Shown in pieces: positions 1 to 10,991 of a stretch of 64,000 bases of DNA. The stretch's first letter is position 1; each line of letters opens with the position of its first letter. The translations under genes and the position numbers were made by a program. Where the stretch lies: positions 62,001 to 126,000 of the forward strand of contig NZ_FNJL01000007.1 in the NCBI RefSeq assembly GCF_900104515.1, read 5' to 3'. The notes below the pieces were generated by a model. It was given only the letters and a program-made list of their open reading frames with translations, did not search any database and was not told the DNA's origin. The stretch comes from Paracidovorax cattleyae (GTDB taxonomy: Bacteria; Pseudomonadota; Gammaproteobacteria; Burkholderiales; Burkholderiaceae_C).

Positions 1-111
1 CGTGCGCTGCCACTGCCACAGGCCGGCCCCCACGCCCAGGGCCAGCAGCGCCGCGGGAATGCCCAGCCACGGGAACCGTGAAGGCAGGCGCAAAGCGAGG
101 GGCAGAGGCAT
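1..111 (-). CDS. N-terminal fragment of a membrane protein (runs off the left edge)
   Basis: An ATG at 111-109 opens a leftward frame of 37 codons that stays open to the window edge. The peptide starts MPLPLALRLPSRFPWLGIPA and continues with a hydrophobic stretch (about residues 15-34) followed by WQWQRT, which looks like a short cytoplasmic tail and a first membrane segment or signal anchor. No domain is visible, so no function can be given. It might be the start of a sensor or other inner-membrane protein. No clear ribosome binding site precedes the ATG, so the start is uncertain. The 200 bases between this start and the next gene hold nothing recognisable. Confidence 0.4.
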   Translation of the reverse strand, partial: MPLPLALRLPSRFPWLGIPAALLALGVGAGLWQWQRT

Positions 112-315
112 GGGCGGCAGGAAACGGAACACGCGTGGAACGCGTGGATGCGGCACAGCGGAAAGGGATGAAACATCTGAGGATAGCTTCATCGGAACGC
201 CGTTTTTGAAAGCTGGGGCCGTTTGGGCTTTTTTGTGACAATCACGTATGCCACCTTCATAGCTTTCACGAGCACCCATCGTCCTGCCGGGATGCTGCGG
301 ATGGACGCAGCCCGG

Positions 316-1590
316 TCACAGTCCAGCGACCGACATGCCCATCAAGACCAGCAGGGCCGCCGCGAGCGCCGGAGGCATCACCCAGGCGCCGAACTTCAGG
401 AACTGCACCGCACTCACCTCGATACCTTCGCGCCGCAGTGCTGCCAGCCACAGCAGGGTCGCGAGCGAGCCGGTGATGGAGAGATTGGGGCCGAGATCGA
501 TACCGATGAGCGCCGCGGCGCGCAGCGGTTCCGCGGCATGGGCAGCTTCCAGGGCGGCGCCGGCCAGCAGGCCGGCAGGCAGGTTGTTCACCAGATTGGC
601 GCCGAAGCCCAGCAGCGCCCCCAGTGCAGGGCCCGCGGCCAGCGGCGCGGCCGCTGCGGCCTCGGCCAGCATGCGGGCCAGGTGCCCCACCACCCCGGTC
701 ACTTCCAGGGCCTGCACGAAGACGAACAGCCCGGCCACCAGCGGCAGCACGCCCCAGGACACCGATTTCAGCGCCGGCCCCACCTGGTGGCCGCAGCCCG
801 CGCGCAGCAGGGCCAGCGTGAGCAGCGCCGCTCCCAGCGTCGGCGCGCCCAATGGAATGCGCCACCAGGCGCAGCCCACGAGCACCACGGCCGATACCGC
901 CAGGCCTGCAGCCGCGAGGCGGCCGCCAGTGCCCAGCGGACGGGCGGGCACCTCGGCGGCCACGGGCCGGTTGATGTCCTGCCGGACGCGCCACTTCAGC
1001 ACCCAGTATGTGGAGCCGATCGCCGCCACGGACGGCACGCCGAACAGTGCCAACCAATGGGACAGCGACGGCATCTGCCCCCCGCCCCAGAGAACCAGGT
1101 TGGCCGGATTGGAGATCGGCAGGAGAAAACTGGCCGCATTCGCCACGAAGGCGCAGATCAGCAGGTACGGCAGCGGAGCGGCCCCCACGGCCCGCGCCAC
1201 GGCGATCACCGCCGGTGTGAGCACGACGGCCGTGGCATCGTTGGACAGTGTCGCCGTCACGAGCGTTCCCACACCGAAAACCCATGCGAAGAGGCGCTCG
1301 CCGGAGCCCCGCGCCCGGCGCGCCGCCTCGACGGCCAGCCAGTCGAACACCCCTTCGCGGCGCGCCATTTCCGACAGCAGCATCATGCCGGCCAGGAACA
1401 GATACACGTCGTGTCCGCGCAGCACGCCTTTCCACGCATCCGCCCAGGGCAGGAGCCCGGAGACGGCGAGCACCAGGGCACCGCCCACGGCCCACAAGGC
1501 CTCGGGAATGCGCGCGGGCCGCAGGATGACGGCAGCGGTGGCGATGGCGACCACGCCCCACGTCCACCCGGGATGGGCCATTGTCAGCAT
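316..1590 (-). CDS. ArsB/NhaD-superfamily inner-membrane transporter
   Basis: A 424-residue, very hydrophobic protein with about 11 membrane segments. It carries the paired motifs of the ion-transporter superfamily that includes ArsB and NhaD: SNDATAVVLTP (about 116-126) and NPANLV (161-166) in the first half, then NLVNNLPAG (332-340) and DLGPNLSITGSLATLLW (365-381) in the second. The inverted two-half design is typical. ArsB members export arsenite/antimonite; relatives carry Na+ or anions. No arsR or arsC lies nearby, so the substrate is open. AAGGA about 10 bases before the ATG supports the start. It is transcribed away from the ABC exporter on its right. Confidence 0.8.
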   Translation of the reverse strand: MLTMAHPGWTWGVVAIATAAVILRPARIPEALWAVGGALVLAVSGLLPWADAWKGVLRGHDVYLFLAGMMLLSEMARREGVFDWLAVEAARRARGSGERLFAWVFGVGTLVTATLSNDATAVVLTPAVIAVARAVGAAPLPYLLICAFVANAASFLLPISNPANLVLWGGGQMPSLSHWLALFGVPSVAAIGSTYWVLKWRVRQDINRPVAAEVPARPLGTGGRLAAAGLAVSAVVLVGCAWWRIPLGAPTLGAALLTLALLRAGCGHQVGPALKSVSWGVLPLVAGLFVFVQALEVTGVVGHLARMLAEAAAAAPLAAGPALGALLGFGANLVNNLPAGLLAGAALEAAHAAEPLRAAALIGIDLGPNLSITGSLATLLWLAALRREGIEVSAVQFLKFGAWVMPPALAAALLVLMGMSVAGL

Positions 1591-1838
1591 GGAAAGCGTT
1601 TCCTTGGTGTGCGCGGCCGCGGGACCGGCCTGCGGCGCGCTGTTGTTGTACGGTTCTCTCGCAGAGGCGATGCCGCCTGCCGGACGCGGATTCTAGGGAA
1701 CGCGGCCGTGGCCACGGCCGGGAATGGCCCTCGCTGTCCAGAACGCGACATTCGCCTACATGGCACCGATTGACCCCTTACGCACGCGTGGCGCGCTGCC
1801 CACCTACCATTGCGGCCTGTTGAGGAGTGAGCCTGCCC

Positions 1839-3680
<1,842 letters not shown>

Positions 3681-3727
3681 CAACGGGGTGCGGGCGCGTG
3701 CCGCGCCATGGCAGGACGGCGCGCCGC

Positions 3728-4291
3728 TCAGGCGAGGCGCAACGGCCTCGCGGGATTGCCGCCCACCGTGGCCCCGGCCGCCACGTCGCGCGTGACGACA
3801 CTGCCCGCGCCGATCACGGCACCATCGCCCACCGTGACGCCCGGCAGCAGGATCGCTCCGCCCCCGATCCAGACGTCGCGGCCGATGCGCACCGGCCGGC
3901 CCGATTCGAGCCCGGTGGCGCGGGTGGCCGCATCGCGCGGGTGGTCTGCCGCGTAAATTTGCACACCGGGCCCGATCTGCGCCCCGTCGCCGATGCGCAC
4001 CTCCACGACGTCGAGAATCACGCAGTCGAAATTCAGGAACACGCCTGCGCCCAGGTGGATGTTGAAGCCGTAGTCGCAATGGAACGGCGGGCGCACCGCG
4101 GCCCCTCCGCCGATGGAACCCAGGCCCTCCGCGAGCAGCCGGTGCCGCCCGCGTGCATCGAGGCCCGCGTGGAGCGCCATGTCGTTGTACCGGGCCATCC
4201 AGCGGCACGCGGCAGCCATGTCGGCCTGCAGTTCGGGATCACCGGCATGGTAGAGCTCGCCGGCCAGCATTTTCTGTTTTTCGGTTGCCAT
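3728..4291 (-). CDS. maa: Sugar O-acetyltransferase (maltose/galactoside acetyltransferase family)
   Basis: A 187-residue member of the left-handed beta-helix acetyltransferases. The N-terminus has the Maa/LacA cap (MATEKQKMLAGELYHAGDPE), followed by hexapeptide repeats (VRIGDGAQIGPGVQIYAADH, IGGGAILLPGVTVGDGAVIG) and the terminal GNPARPLR loop. The histidine in the AADH loop is the family's catalytic base. Such enzymes move acetyl from acetyl-CoA to the 6-hydroxyl of sugars, forming trimers in the cytoplasm. The frame opens 45 bases earlier, but the conserved N-terminus begins at the ATG at 4291, which is chosen. Length matches the usual 180-190 residues. Confidence 0.88.
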   Translation of the reverse strand: MATEKQKMLAGELYHAGDPELQADMAAACRWMARYNDMALHAGLDARGRHRLLAEGLGSIGGGAAVRPPFHCDYGFNIHLGAGVFLNFDCVILDVVEVRIGDGAQIGPGVQIYAADHPRDAATRATGLESGRPVRIGRDVWIGGGAILLPGVTVGDGAVIGAGSVVTRDVAAGATVGGNPARPLRLA

Positions 4292-4393
4292 GGCGCATTC
4301 TTGCCGGTGCCACGGCCCCTCCCTGTCGGAAATCAACCTGACCGCGGGCAGCCATGCCGAGGCCTCGCATGCCGCGGAGGCTGACCATAGGGG

Positions 4394-5182
4394 TCAGGTC
4401 ACCAGGTCGGCCACGGCCTTGGCCATCGACTTGATCGCCTTGGCCAGGGCTTCCATGCTCTTGATGGTGAATTCGTTGAGCGCGGCCTGCATCTGCGCTC
4501 GCACGGATGCTTCGGTGAGCGCGTTCTGGTTCGCCATCTGCTGCTCCTGTGCCGTGATGGCCTTGCGTGCGGGTCCGTCTGCACGGTGCGGTGCATCTTC
4601 GCCGTCTTCCGGGTGATCGTCCCCATGTCCGAAATGCGGAGAGGACGGTGTCGGCGCGGTGTGAGGCATGGCGAACTCCGGACCGCCGGCATGCGGCAGG
4701 CCGCCCTCTGCCGCTGGAGGCATGTGCTCGTCCGCATGCCCATGGGATTCGTAGCTGGACGGTCGGGGGGTTTCGGGCGTCTCGCCAGCCCCGCCATGCG
4801 TTGGCGACCCTGCATGCAGCGTCGGTACCGTTGCGGGAAGATTTTGCCCCGGCGATAAAGCCGTTGCGCTTTCGGAGGTCTTCTCCTCACCAGCGGTCGT
4901 TGCCACTGCAGGCGTATCTGCCGGGTTTTCCGACGTGCGCTGCCGCTTGAACGGCGAACTGCCACCCAGGCTCGAAGGACTTGCGCGCAGCTGGCTGCGC
5001 GGCGGCAGTGCCTCGAGCCCGGCGCTGGATGCGGTGCGCTTGCGCGCAGTCAAACCCACCGGAGTTTCAGGGCCCTTGCGCGATTCGGGCCGCGGCTGCA
5101 GCGATGCGTCATCTGGAGCCTGAGACAACGGTGGGCGCAGGGCCGACAACGGGGACGAAAGAGCGCCGGTGGGTGGGTTCAT
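4394..5182 (-). CDS. Candidate type III secreted effector, Pro/Ser/His-rich
   Basis: A 262-residue protein without a recognised domain. Residues 1-80 are rich in Ser, Pro and Arg and have no acidic residue in the first 20, as is common for type III secretion signals. Residues 100-200 are rich in Pro, His, Glu and Thr and probably disordered. The last 55 residues (from MANQNALTEASV) form a likely amphipathic helix with regular Ala/Lys spacing (KSMEALAKAIKSMAKAVADL). The main evidence is upstream: a perfect PIP box and a correctly spaced -10 element point at this gene. It stands alone between metabolic genes and has no visible chaperone. Secretion is inferred; its activity is unknown. Confidence 0.62.
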   Translation of the reverse strand: MNPPTGALSSPLSALRPPLSQAPDDASLQPRPESRKGPETPVGLTARKRTASSAGLEALPPRSQLRASPSSLGGSSPFKRQRTSENPADTPAVATTAGEEKTSESATALSPGQNLPATVPTLHAGSPTHGGAGETPETPRPSSYESHGHADEHMPPAAEGGLPHAGGPEFAMPHTAPTPSSPHFGHGDDHPEDGEDAPHRADGPARKAITAQEQQMANQNALTEASVRAQMQAALNEFTIKSMEALAKAIKSMAKAVADLVT

Positions 5183-5214
5183 GGGATGGAAGCAGTGAGT
5201 CTAGATTGCTCACC

Positions 5215-5275
5215 AGTGTGCGGGGCCCGAAGCATCGGGGCACGGCCGCAACGAAGCCGCACCCATGCGCGCGAA
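5215..5275 (-). promoter_or_regulatory. PIP box (HrpX/HrpB-type) with matched -10
   Basis: Read on the minus strand, TTCGC (5275-5271), exactly 15 bases, then TTCGT (5255-5251): a match to the plant-inducible promoter consensus TTCGB-N15-TTCGB. Thirty bases further comes CACACT (5220-5215), fitting the YANNNT -10 element expected 30-32 bases after the box. The ATG at 5182 lies 68 bases beyond the box. PIP boxes are bound by AraC-type activators (HrpX in Xanthomonas and Acidovorax, HrpB in Ralstonia) that switch on type III secretion genes in the plant. Confidence 0.78.
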
Positions 5276-5413
5276 GGAAGGCGACCGCCTGCCGCGGCTG
5301 CGTCGATCCCCTCCTACGCCCGCGAGCGCTTCCGGCCTGCCGTCCCCGCCCTCGCCCGCCTCAACAATCCCTCACATCCAATCTCTCCACAACACACACG
5401 GAAGGGCAAAACC

Positions 5414-5572
5414 ATGTCGATCTCCCTCATTCTGCTCATCATCCTGATCCTCATCCTGGTCGGCGTGCTGCCGACATGGGGCCACAGCCGCTCCTGGGGC
5501 TATGGGCCGAGCGGTGGCGTGGGACTGGTCGTGGTGATCCTCCTCATCCTGCTGCTGATGGGGCGCATCTGA
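5414..5572 (+). CDS. DUF3309-type small membrane protein
   Basis: A 52-residue protein: hydrophobic segment (LILLIILILILVGVLPTWG), a short polar Gly/Ser/Trp-rich linker (HSRSWGYGPSGG) and a second hydrophobic segment (VGLVVVILLILLLMGRI). This matches the DUF3309 family of tiny two-helix membrane proteins, whose role is not known. GGAAGG eight bases before the ATG is a good ribosome binding site. It is monocistronic, with a terminator 50 bases after the stop. Its 5' region contains the PIP box of the divergent effector-like gene, but that box is oriented away from it. Confidence 0.8.
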   Translation: MSISLILLIILILILVGVLPTWGHSRSWGYGPSGGVGLVVVILLILLLMGRI

Positions 5573-5622
5573 CGGCCTGAACGCCCGCGAGTCTCCCCTG
5601 TGAGGCTGGTATGGAAATGAAA

Positions 5623-5656
5623 AAGGTCCGGTGCGCTGCCCGGGCCTTCTTTTTTT
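5623..5656 (+). terminator. Rho-independent terminator after the DUF3309 gene
   Basis: AAGGTCCGG (5623-5631) pairs over nine bases, one of them G-U, with CCGGGCCTT (5640-5648) around an 8-base loop, followed by a C and seven T. Confidence 0.8.
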
Positions 5657-5661
5657 GGCCC

Positions 5662-5698
5662 AAAGAAAAAAGGCCCAGCTTCTTTCAAAGCTGGGCCT
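5662..5698 (-). terminator. Terminator of tRNA-Pro(GGG) and the upstream operon
   Basis: On the minus strand AGGCCCAGCTT (5698-5688) and AAGCTGGGCCT (5681-5671) form an 11-bp stem with a 6-base loop, followed by a run of T (5670-5666). It lies 10 bases past the tRNA 3' end and would end transcription from the merR/tRNA side. Confidence 0.85.
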
Positions 5699-5708
5699 CT
5701 CACATCAA

Positions 5709-5785
5709 TGGTCGGCGTGGCGGGATTCGAACTCGCGACCCCTTGCACCCCATGCAAGTGCGCTACCAGGCTGCGCTACACGCCG
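5709..5785 (-). tRNA. tRNA-Pro (anticodon GGG)
   Basis: A 77-base cloverleaf on the minus strand. The 7-bp acceptor stem is CGGCGTG/CACGCCG with discriminator A and an encoded CCA. The anticodon stem CTTGC/GCAAG encloses the loop ATGGGGT, giving anticodon GGG, which reads CCC/CCU proline codons. The T arm contains GTTCGAATC. It lies just downstream of the MerR gene. Confidence 0.95.
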
Positions 5786-5813
5786 ACAAGACTTAGATTA
5801 TAGGGGTAAAAAT

Positions 5814-6206
5814 TCAGTGCCCGAACAAAAGTGCACGAATTTCCAATAATTCTTTGCGCACACCTTCCAGGGACAGGCGGCCATGCTCTTCCCCGGCACC
5901 TGCAATGCCCGCCGCAGCGGACGCTGCGATCTCTTCGCCTTCTCCCGCAATGTCCACTTCCTGCAGGCGGTTCCGGGCGCCACTGATCGTGAAGCCCTGG
6001 TCGTACAGCAACTCCCGTATGCGCCGGATCATCAGCACTTCATGGTGCTGGTAGTACCTGCGGTTGCCCCTGCGCTTCATCGGACGCAGTTGCGTGAACT
6101 CCTGTTCCCAGTAGCGCAGCACGTGGGGCTTGACCCCGCACAGCTCTGCAACTTCGCCGATGGTGAAGTACCTTTTCGCGGGGATGGAAGGAAGCGGCGT
6201 GCCCAT
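5814..6206 (-). CDS. MerR-family regulator linked to ihfA
   Basis: A 130-residue MerR-type DNA-binding protein. Residues 12-80 form the winged helix-turn-helix (YFTIGEVAELCGVKPHVLRYWEQEF, then RRGNRRYYQHHEVLMIRRIRELLYDQGFTI). The C-terminal 45 residues are short, Ala/Glu-rich and lack the cysteines of metal-sensing MerR proteins. This short type follows ihfA in many proteobacteria; its targets are not established. It is the last protein gene of the leftward pheST-ihfA run, 72 bases after the ihfA stop and just before tRNA-Pro. Confidence 0.88.
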   Translation of the reverse strand: MGTPLPSIPAKRYFTIGEVAELCGVKPHVLRYWEQEFTQLRPMKRRGNRRYYQHHEVLMIRRIRELLYDQGFTISGARNRLQEVDIAGEGEEIAASAAAGIAGAGEEHGRLSLEGVRKELLEIRALLFGH

Positions 6207-6278
6207 GGGAGTGCGCAGGAAGGAAAAGCGGACGGCGGGAAGGGTACTTGAGGGTCGGGGAATGCGCTACCGCATCCG

Positions 6279-6644
6279 TCAGGCGGCGGACGACTCACCG
6301 TTCTGGATCTGCTCCTTCAGCTTGGTGCTGGCATGGAACGTGACCACGCGGCGCGCCTGGATCGGAATGGCTTCTCCCGTGCGGGGATTGCGCCCCGGAC
6401 GAGGTGCCTTCGTGCGGATCTGGAAATTCCCGAAGCCGGAAATTTTCACGTCCTGCCCGTCCACCAGCCGCTGCGCGATCAGGTCGAAGAACGCGTCGAT
6501 CATGTCCTTCGACTCGCGCTTGTTCAACCCGATCTGGTCGAACAGCAGCTCGGCAAGCTGTGCCTTGGTCAGCGCTGGCGTCTCCAGGCTCTCGACGGCC
6601 AGTTCCATGATGTCCGCGCCCTTGGAAGTGTTGGTCAAAGTCAT
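6279..6644 (-). CDS. ihfA: Integration host factor subunit alpha
   Basis: A 121-residue HU/IHF-fold protein. It has [30 protein letters not shown] at the N-terminal helices, [25 protein letters not shown] covering the beta arm, and the intercalating proline in the arm. With IhfB it forms the heterodimer that bends DNA by about 160 degrees in recombination, replication and transcription. A GTG lies one codon upstream, but the ATG at 6644-6642 overlaps the pheT stop codon by one base, so translational coupling favours it. A 14-residue N-terminal extension before the canonical start of the fold is usual in this group. Confidence 0.95.
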   Translation of the reverse strand: MTLTNTSKGADIMELAVESLETPALTKAQLAELLFDQIGLNKRESKDMIDAFFDLIAQRLVDGQDVKISGFGNFQIRTKAPRPGRNPRTGEAIPIQARRVVTFHASTKLKEQIQNGESSAA

Positions 6645-9082
6645 CACCGCAGTCGCGCCCCCAGTTGCTGCTCCAGTTGCCGCAGCACGGCCTGCAGCGA
6701 TTCGTCGATCTCCGCGTCGGTGAGTGCCGTCACGCCGTCGCCCAGGGCCAGCCGCACCGCGAAGCTCTTCTCCCCGGGAGCGAAGCCCGCCACGGTCTCG
6801 CCGTCCTTGCCGCGCTTGGGCCGGAACACGTCGAAGAGCACCGCCGAGCGCAAGCGCGTGGCAGGCAGCGCGCTACCGATCACGCGCATGGCGTCGGCAT
6901 GGGTCGTCTGCTCGGACACGACAATGGCGATGTCGCGCTCCACGGCCTGCTGCTTGCCCACCGCAGCGAACCGCGGGACGTCGCGTGCCAGCACCGCGTC
7001 CAGTTCGAGCTCGAACAGCACCGGGGCCTGTGCGAAGTCCCATTGCTGGCGCCATTTGGGATGCAGCTCGCCAATGAAGCCGATGCTGCGCCCGTCCAGC
7101 AGTACGCGCGCGCAACGCCCCGGGTGCATCGCCGGATGCCCGGCAGGCTCGAACACGGCCTTGCGCGGGGCGAGCAGCGCTTCCACATCGCCCTTCACGT
7201 CGAAGAAGTCCACCGTATCGTCCTTGCGGCTCCATTGCAGCATCTCCGCCGCCCCATAAGCCGCTCCTGCGACCCGCATGGGCTGGCGGAAGCCTTCGAC
7301 CGTGGTGTCGGAACCGGCAACGTCCGCATCGCGCAGGAAGACCCGGCCCAGCTCGAACACGCGCACCCGCGGAGCCTTGCGGTCGAGATTGAATTTCAGC
7401 ACCTGCAGCAGCGATCCCAACAGCGACGAGCGCATGACGTTCATCTGGCTGGCGATGGGATTCAGCAGGCGGATGGGATCCGCGTTGCCCGCAAGCTCGC
7501 GCTCCCACTGCTCTTCCACGAAGCTGAAATTGATGGTTTCCTGGTACCCGAGGGCCGCCAGTTCCCGGCGCACCGCGAATGCGCTGCGGCGGTCTTCGCG
7601 CCGCAGCTTGGGCGTGATCGGGGCGAGGGGCGGCGTCTCAGGCAGCTGGCCGTAGCCCACGATGCGCACCACTTCCTCGATCAGGTCTTCCTCGATCGCG
7701 ATGTCGAAACGGTAGGACGGCGGCGTGACCGTGAGCTGGTCGTTGCCCTCCTCCGGCTGCAATCCGAGCTTGCGCAGGGCATCGGCGCACTGCGCCAGCG
7801 TGAGCGGCATGCCGATCACCTTGGCGGCACGCTCGACCCGCAGCGTCACCGGCCGTGCCTGCGGCAGGTTCGGCGCCTGGTCGTCGATCGGGCCGCACAC
7901 GGTCTCTGGCGTGCCGCAGATCTCCAGCACCAGTTGTGTGATGCGCTCGATATGCTCCACTGTCAGCCGGGGATCCACGCCGCGTTCGAAACGGTGGCCG
8001 GCATCGGTGGAGAAATTGAAGCGGCGCGACCGGCCCGCCACCGCCTTGGGCCACCAGAAGGCCGCCTCGATGTAGATGTGGCGCGTGCCGTCGGACACCG
8101 CGGTGGCGTCCCCGCCCATGATGCCGGCCAGCGATTCCACTTGCCGCTCATCGGCGATCACGCCGACCTGGCCATCGACTTCGACCGTGGCACCATTGAG
8201 CAGCGTCAGCGACTCGCCTTCGCGGCCCCAGCGCACGTCCAGCCCGCCATGGATCTTCTCCAGGTCGAAGATGTGCGAAGGCCGGCCCAGCTCGAACATC
8301 ACATAGTTGGAGATGTCCACCAGCGGCGATACGCCGCGCTGGCCGCAGCGTGCGAGACGGTCCAGCATCCAGCGGGGCGTGGAGGCCATCGCATTGATGT
8401 GGCGCACCACGCGGCCGGAGAAACGGCCGCACAGGTCGGGCGCTTCGATCTTCACGGGCAGCACGTCGGTGGTGCCCGCCGGCGCAGCGGTGAACACGGG
8501 ATCGCGCAGCGGCGCGCCCGTCAGCGCCGAGACCTCGCGCGCAACGCCGTACACGCTCAAGGCGTGGGCCAGGTTGGGCGTGAGCTTGAGCGTGAACAGT
8601 GTGTCGTCGAGCGCGAGGTGCTGGCGGATATCCTGCCCGACCGGCGCATCCGCCGGCAACTCGAACAGCCCTTCGTGGTCTTCCGAGAGCTTGAGCTCGC
8701 GCGCGGAACAGAGCATGCCCTGGCTTTCCACACCGCGGAGCTTGCCCACCTTGATGGCGAAGGGCTTGCCGTCCTCGCCCGGAGGCAGTTCGGCGCCCAC
8801 CGTGGCGCACGGTACCTTGATGCCTACGCGCGCGTTGGCCGCGCCGCAGACGATGTTCAGCAGCGCGGGCTGGCCGACATCGACCTGGCACACCCGCAGC
8901 CGGTCGGCGTTGGGATGCTGCACCGCCCCCTTGATCTCGCCCACCACCACGCCGTGGAACGGTGGTGCGACAGGGGAGAGCTCCTCCACCTCCAGGCCCG
9001 CCATGGTGAGGGTTTCGGCCAGCTCTGCCGTGGACAGGGGCGGGTTGCAGAATTCGCGCAGCCAGGATTCAGAAAATTGCAT
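6644..9082 (-). CDS. pheT: Phenylalanyl-tRNA synthetase beta subunit
   Basis: An 812-residue protein of the expected length. The N-terminus [21 protein letters not shown] is typical, followed by the OB-fold tRNA-binding domain (residues 40-150), the B3/B4 editing domain that clears mischarged Tyr-tRNA, B5 and catalytic-like domains, and the C-terminal FDX anticodon-binding domain ([20 protein letters not shown] region). With PheS it forms the cytoplasmic alpha2beta2 enzyme. It lies 72 bases after pheS and one base overlaps ihfA, the same pheS-pheT-ihfA order as in E. coli. Confidence 0.97.
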   Translation of the reverse strand: MQFSESWLREFCNPPLSTAELAETLTMAGLEVEELSPVAPPFHGVVVGEIKGAVQHPNADRLRVCQVDVGQPALLNIVCGAANARVGIKVPCATVGAELPPGEDGKPFAIKVGKLRGVESQGMLCSARELKLSEDHEGLFELPADAPVGQDIRQHLALDDTLFTLKLTPNLAHALSVYGVAREVSALTGAPLRDPVFTAAPAGTTDVLPVKIEAPDLCGRFSGRVVRHINAMASTPRWMLDRLARCGQRGVSPLVDISNYVMFELGRPSHIFDLEKIHGGLDVRWGREGESLTLLNGATVEVDGQVGVIADERQVESLAGIMGGDATAVSDGTRHIYIEAAFWWPKAVAGRSRRFNFSTDAGHRFERGVDPRLTVEHIERITQLVLEICGTPETVCGPIDDQAPNLPQARPVTLRVERAAKVIGMPLTLAQCADALRKLGLQPEEGNDQLTVTPPSYRFDIAIEEDLIEEVVRIVGYGQLPETPPLAPITPKLRREDRRSAFAVRRELAALGYQETINFSFVEEQWERELAGNADPIRLLNPIASQMNVMRSSLLGSLLQVLKFNLDRKAPRVRVFELGRVFLRDADVAGSDTTVEGFRQPMRVAGAAYGAAEMLQWSRKDDTVDFFDVKGDVEALLAPRKAVFEPAGHPAMHPGRCARVLLDGRSIGFIGELHPKWRQQWDFAQAPVLFELELDAVLARDVPRFAAVGKQQAVERDIAIVVSEQTTHADAMRVIGSALPATRLRSAVLFDVFRPKRGKDGETVAGFAPGEKSFAVRLALGDGVTALTDAEIDESLQAVLRQLEQQLGARLR

Positions 9083-9154
9083 AGTCGGTACAAAAGGAAC
9101 GGCCGGCGCCGCAGAGGCAGGGCCCGCGCGGCGGAGTCGAAAAAGGGTCGGCGC

Positions 9155-10207
9155 TTATTGGAACTGCGAGAGGAAGCGGATATCTCCGTCGAAGAACAGG
9201 CGCAGGTCGTTCACGCCATAGCGGAGCATCGTCAACCGGTCGGGGCCCATGCCGAACGCGAAGCCGATGTACTTCTCGGGATCGAGTCCCATGTTGCGCA
9301 CCACGTTGGGATGCACCTGCCCGGAACCCGCCACTTCCAGCCAGCGTCCCGCCAGCGGACCGTCCTGGAACTGGATGTCGATTTCGGCACTCGGCTCGGT
9401 GAACGGGAAGAAGCTCGGCCGGAACCGCAACACCAGGTCGTCGCTTTCGAAAAAGGTGCGGCAGAAGCCGGTGAACACGACCTTCAGGTCCTTGAAGCTG
9501 ACGTTCTCGCCGATCCAGAGGCCTTCGCACTGGTGGAACATCGGGGAGTGCGTGGCGTCGCTATCCACCCGGTAGGTGCGGCCCGGCGCGATCACGCGAA
9601 TCTCGGGCATGGGCTGGCCGGCGTCCAGCAGTGCCCGGTACTTCTTCACATGCTGGACGGCATGGCGGATCTGCATCGGGCTGGTGTGCGTGCGCAGCAG
9701 CAGCGGAGCGGACGCCGTGCCGCCTTCCACATAAAAGGTGTCGTGCATCGAGCGCGCCGGATGGTCCTCCGGCGTGTTCAATGCCGTGAAATTGAACCAG
9801 TCGGATTCGATTTCCGGACCATCCGCCACATCGAAGCCCATGGATCCGAAGATGCCCTCGATGCGCTCCAGGGTGAGCGAGACAGGGTGCAGGCCGCCCT
9901 GCCCCCGCTGGCGGCCTGGCAGCGTCACGTCGAGCGCCTCGGCCTGCAGCTGTGCCTGCAGTTCGGCATCGGCCAGGGCCTGGCGGCGCTCGTTGAGGGC
10001 CTGCTCGATGGCCTGCTTGGCCACGTTCACCGCGGCACCCCGGGACTTCTTCTCCTCGACAGGCAGTTGGGCCAGGCCCTTGAGGAGTTCGGTCACCCGC
10101 CCGGCCTTGCCCAGGAACTGGGCCTTGGCATTTTCCAGGTCGGTGGGCGTGGCCGCGTCCGCGAACATCCTGCGGGCAGCATCTACCAGGGAATCCAGCT
10201 CGTTCAT
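9155..10207 (-). CDS. pheS: Phenylalanyl-tRNA synthetase alpha subunit
   Basis: A 350-residue class II aminoacyl-tRNA synthetase subunit. An N-terminal coiled coil (residues 1-90) contacts tRNA. The catalytic part shows [32 protein letters not shown], the motif 2 region [21 protein letters not shown] and motif 3 [19 protein letters not shown]. The frame opens 11 codons earlier, but the conserved start [11 protein letters not shown] at 10207 is chosen. It activates phenylalanine and charges tRNA-Phe. A strong hairpin pair lies between rplT and this gene and may modulate read-through. Confidence 0.97.
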   Translation of the reverse strand: MNELDSLVDAARRMFADAATPTDLENAKAQFLGKAGRVTELLKGLAQLPVEEKKSRGAAVNVAKQAIEQALNERRQALADAELQAQLQAEALDVTLPGRQRGQGGLHPVSLTLERIEGIFGSMGFDVADGPEIESDWFNFTALNTPEDHPARSMHDTFYVEGGTASAPLLLRTHTSPMQIRHAVQHVKKYRALLDAGQPMPEIRVIAPGRTYRVDSDATHSPMFHQCEGLWIGENVSFKDLKVVFTGFCRTFFESDDLVLRFRPSFFPFTEPSAEIDIQFQDGPLAGRWLEVAGSGQVHPNVVRNMGLDPEKYIGFAFGMGPDRLTMLRYGVNDLRLFFDGDIRFLSQFQ

Positions 10208-10237
10208 ACCAACTCTTTGTCGTCTTGGAGAAATAAA

Positions 10238-10311
10238 CAAGGGCTAGCGCCTTTTCAAGCCCTAGCCCTTGCTGTTGTTGCGCAGGCAGCTACCCGGAGA
10301 GGATAGCTGCC
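10238..10311 (-). terminator. Two hairpins between rplT and pheS (partial terminator or attenuator)
   Basis: Hairpin 1: GGCAGCTA/TAGCTGCC arms of 8 bp at 10304-10311 and 10285-10292. Hairpin 2: perfect 10-bp arms CAAGGGCTAG/CTAGCCCTTG at 10262-10271 and 10238-10247, followed on the minus strand by the weak T-rich TTTATTTC. Expression of pheST from the upstream operon would have to read through it. No Phe-rich leader peptide is visible between rplT and the hairpins, unlike the pheM arrangement of E. coli. Confidence 0.5.
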
Positions 10312-10321
10312 GATCGTGAGA

Positions 10322-10684
10322 TCAAGCGGCGGCCAGCTTGGCCTTGACTTGTTCCACGATGCTGCCGAAGGCAGCCTTGTCGTGCACCGCGAGGTCGGCC
10401 AGCATCTTGCGGTCGATCTCGATGGCAGCCTTCTTCAGGCCGTTCGTGAACTGGCTGTAGGTCAGGCCCAGTTCGCGGGAAGCGGCATTGATACGGGCGA
10501 TCCACAGTTGGCGGAACACGCGCTTCTTGGTACGGCGGTCACGGTAGGCGTATTGGCCCGCCTTCATCACCGCCTGCTTGGCGATGCGGAAGACATTGCC
10601 GCGGCGGCCGCGGAAACCCTTGGAGAGGGCCAGGACTTTCTTGTGACGGGCGCGTGCCGTTACACCACGTTTGACGCGAGGCAT
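10322..10684 (-). CDS. rplT: 50S ribosomal protein L20
   Basis: A 120-residue, Lys/Arg-rich protein with the L20 signature ([51 protein letters not shown] and [20 protein letters not shown]). It nucleates 23S rRNA folding early in 50S assembly; in enterobacteria it also represses its own operon. It follows rpmI by 24 bases in the conserved infC-rpmI-rplT order. Confidence 0.98.
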   Translation of the reverse strand: MPRVKRGVTARARHKKVLALSKGFRGRRGNVFRIAKQAVMKAGQYAYRDRRTKKRVFRQLWIARINAASRELGLTYSQFTNGLKKAAIEIDRKMLADLAVHDKAAFGSIVEQVKAKLAAA

Positions 10685-10708
10685 GTGTGTACTCCTTGTT
10701 CGTCTGAA

Positions 10709-10912
10709 TCAGAGGCCGGCAAAGGGCAGCATCTGTGCCATGTGACCCATGTTGGTCTCATGGACGGACACGGCACCACGCAGGTGACGCTTGTTCTTGG
10801 TGGTCTTCTTGGTCAGGATGTGACGCTTGAAGGCTTGACCGCGCTTGACGGTGCCACCGGGACGAACGCGGAAACGCTTTTTCGCGCTGCTCTTGGTCTT
10901 CATTTTGGGCAT
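10709..10912 (-). CDS. rpmI: 50S ribosomal protein L35
   Basis: A 67-residue basic protein, [20 protein letters not shown], then [24 protein letters not shown], the L35 pattern. The frame continues upstream, but the strong Shine-Dalgarno AAGGAG seven bases before the ATG at 10912 fixes the start. It is separated from infC by a 180-base structured leader. Confidence 0.97.
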   Translation of the reverse strand: MPKMKTKSSAKKRFRVRPGGTVKRGQAFKRHILTKKTTKNKRHLRGAVSVHETNMGHMAQMLPFAGL

Positions 10913-10991
10913 TTCAATGCTCCTTTTTGTCGTGCTCGCGAGGCGTTTGCAGACCCATCCGCAAACTTGCAGGCCCCGAGCCACTTCTTTT

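Noticed and set aside
1703-1720. Perfect 18-bp palindrome CGGCCGTGGCCACGGCCG between the permease and the exporter
   Set aside because: Very GC-rich, has no T run or flanking pattern, and can arise by chance in this composition; no role could be supported.
6665-10306. A 1213-codon open frame on the plus strand across pheT and pheS
   Set aside because: It is antisense to two clear synthetase genes, has a His/Arg/Gln-rich nonsense composition, and exists only because high-GC third positions remove stop codons.
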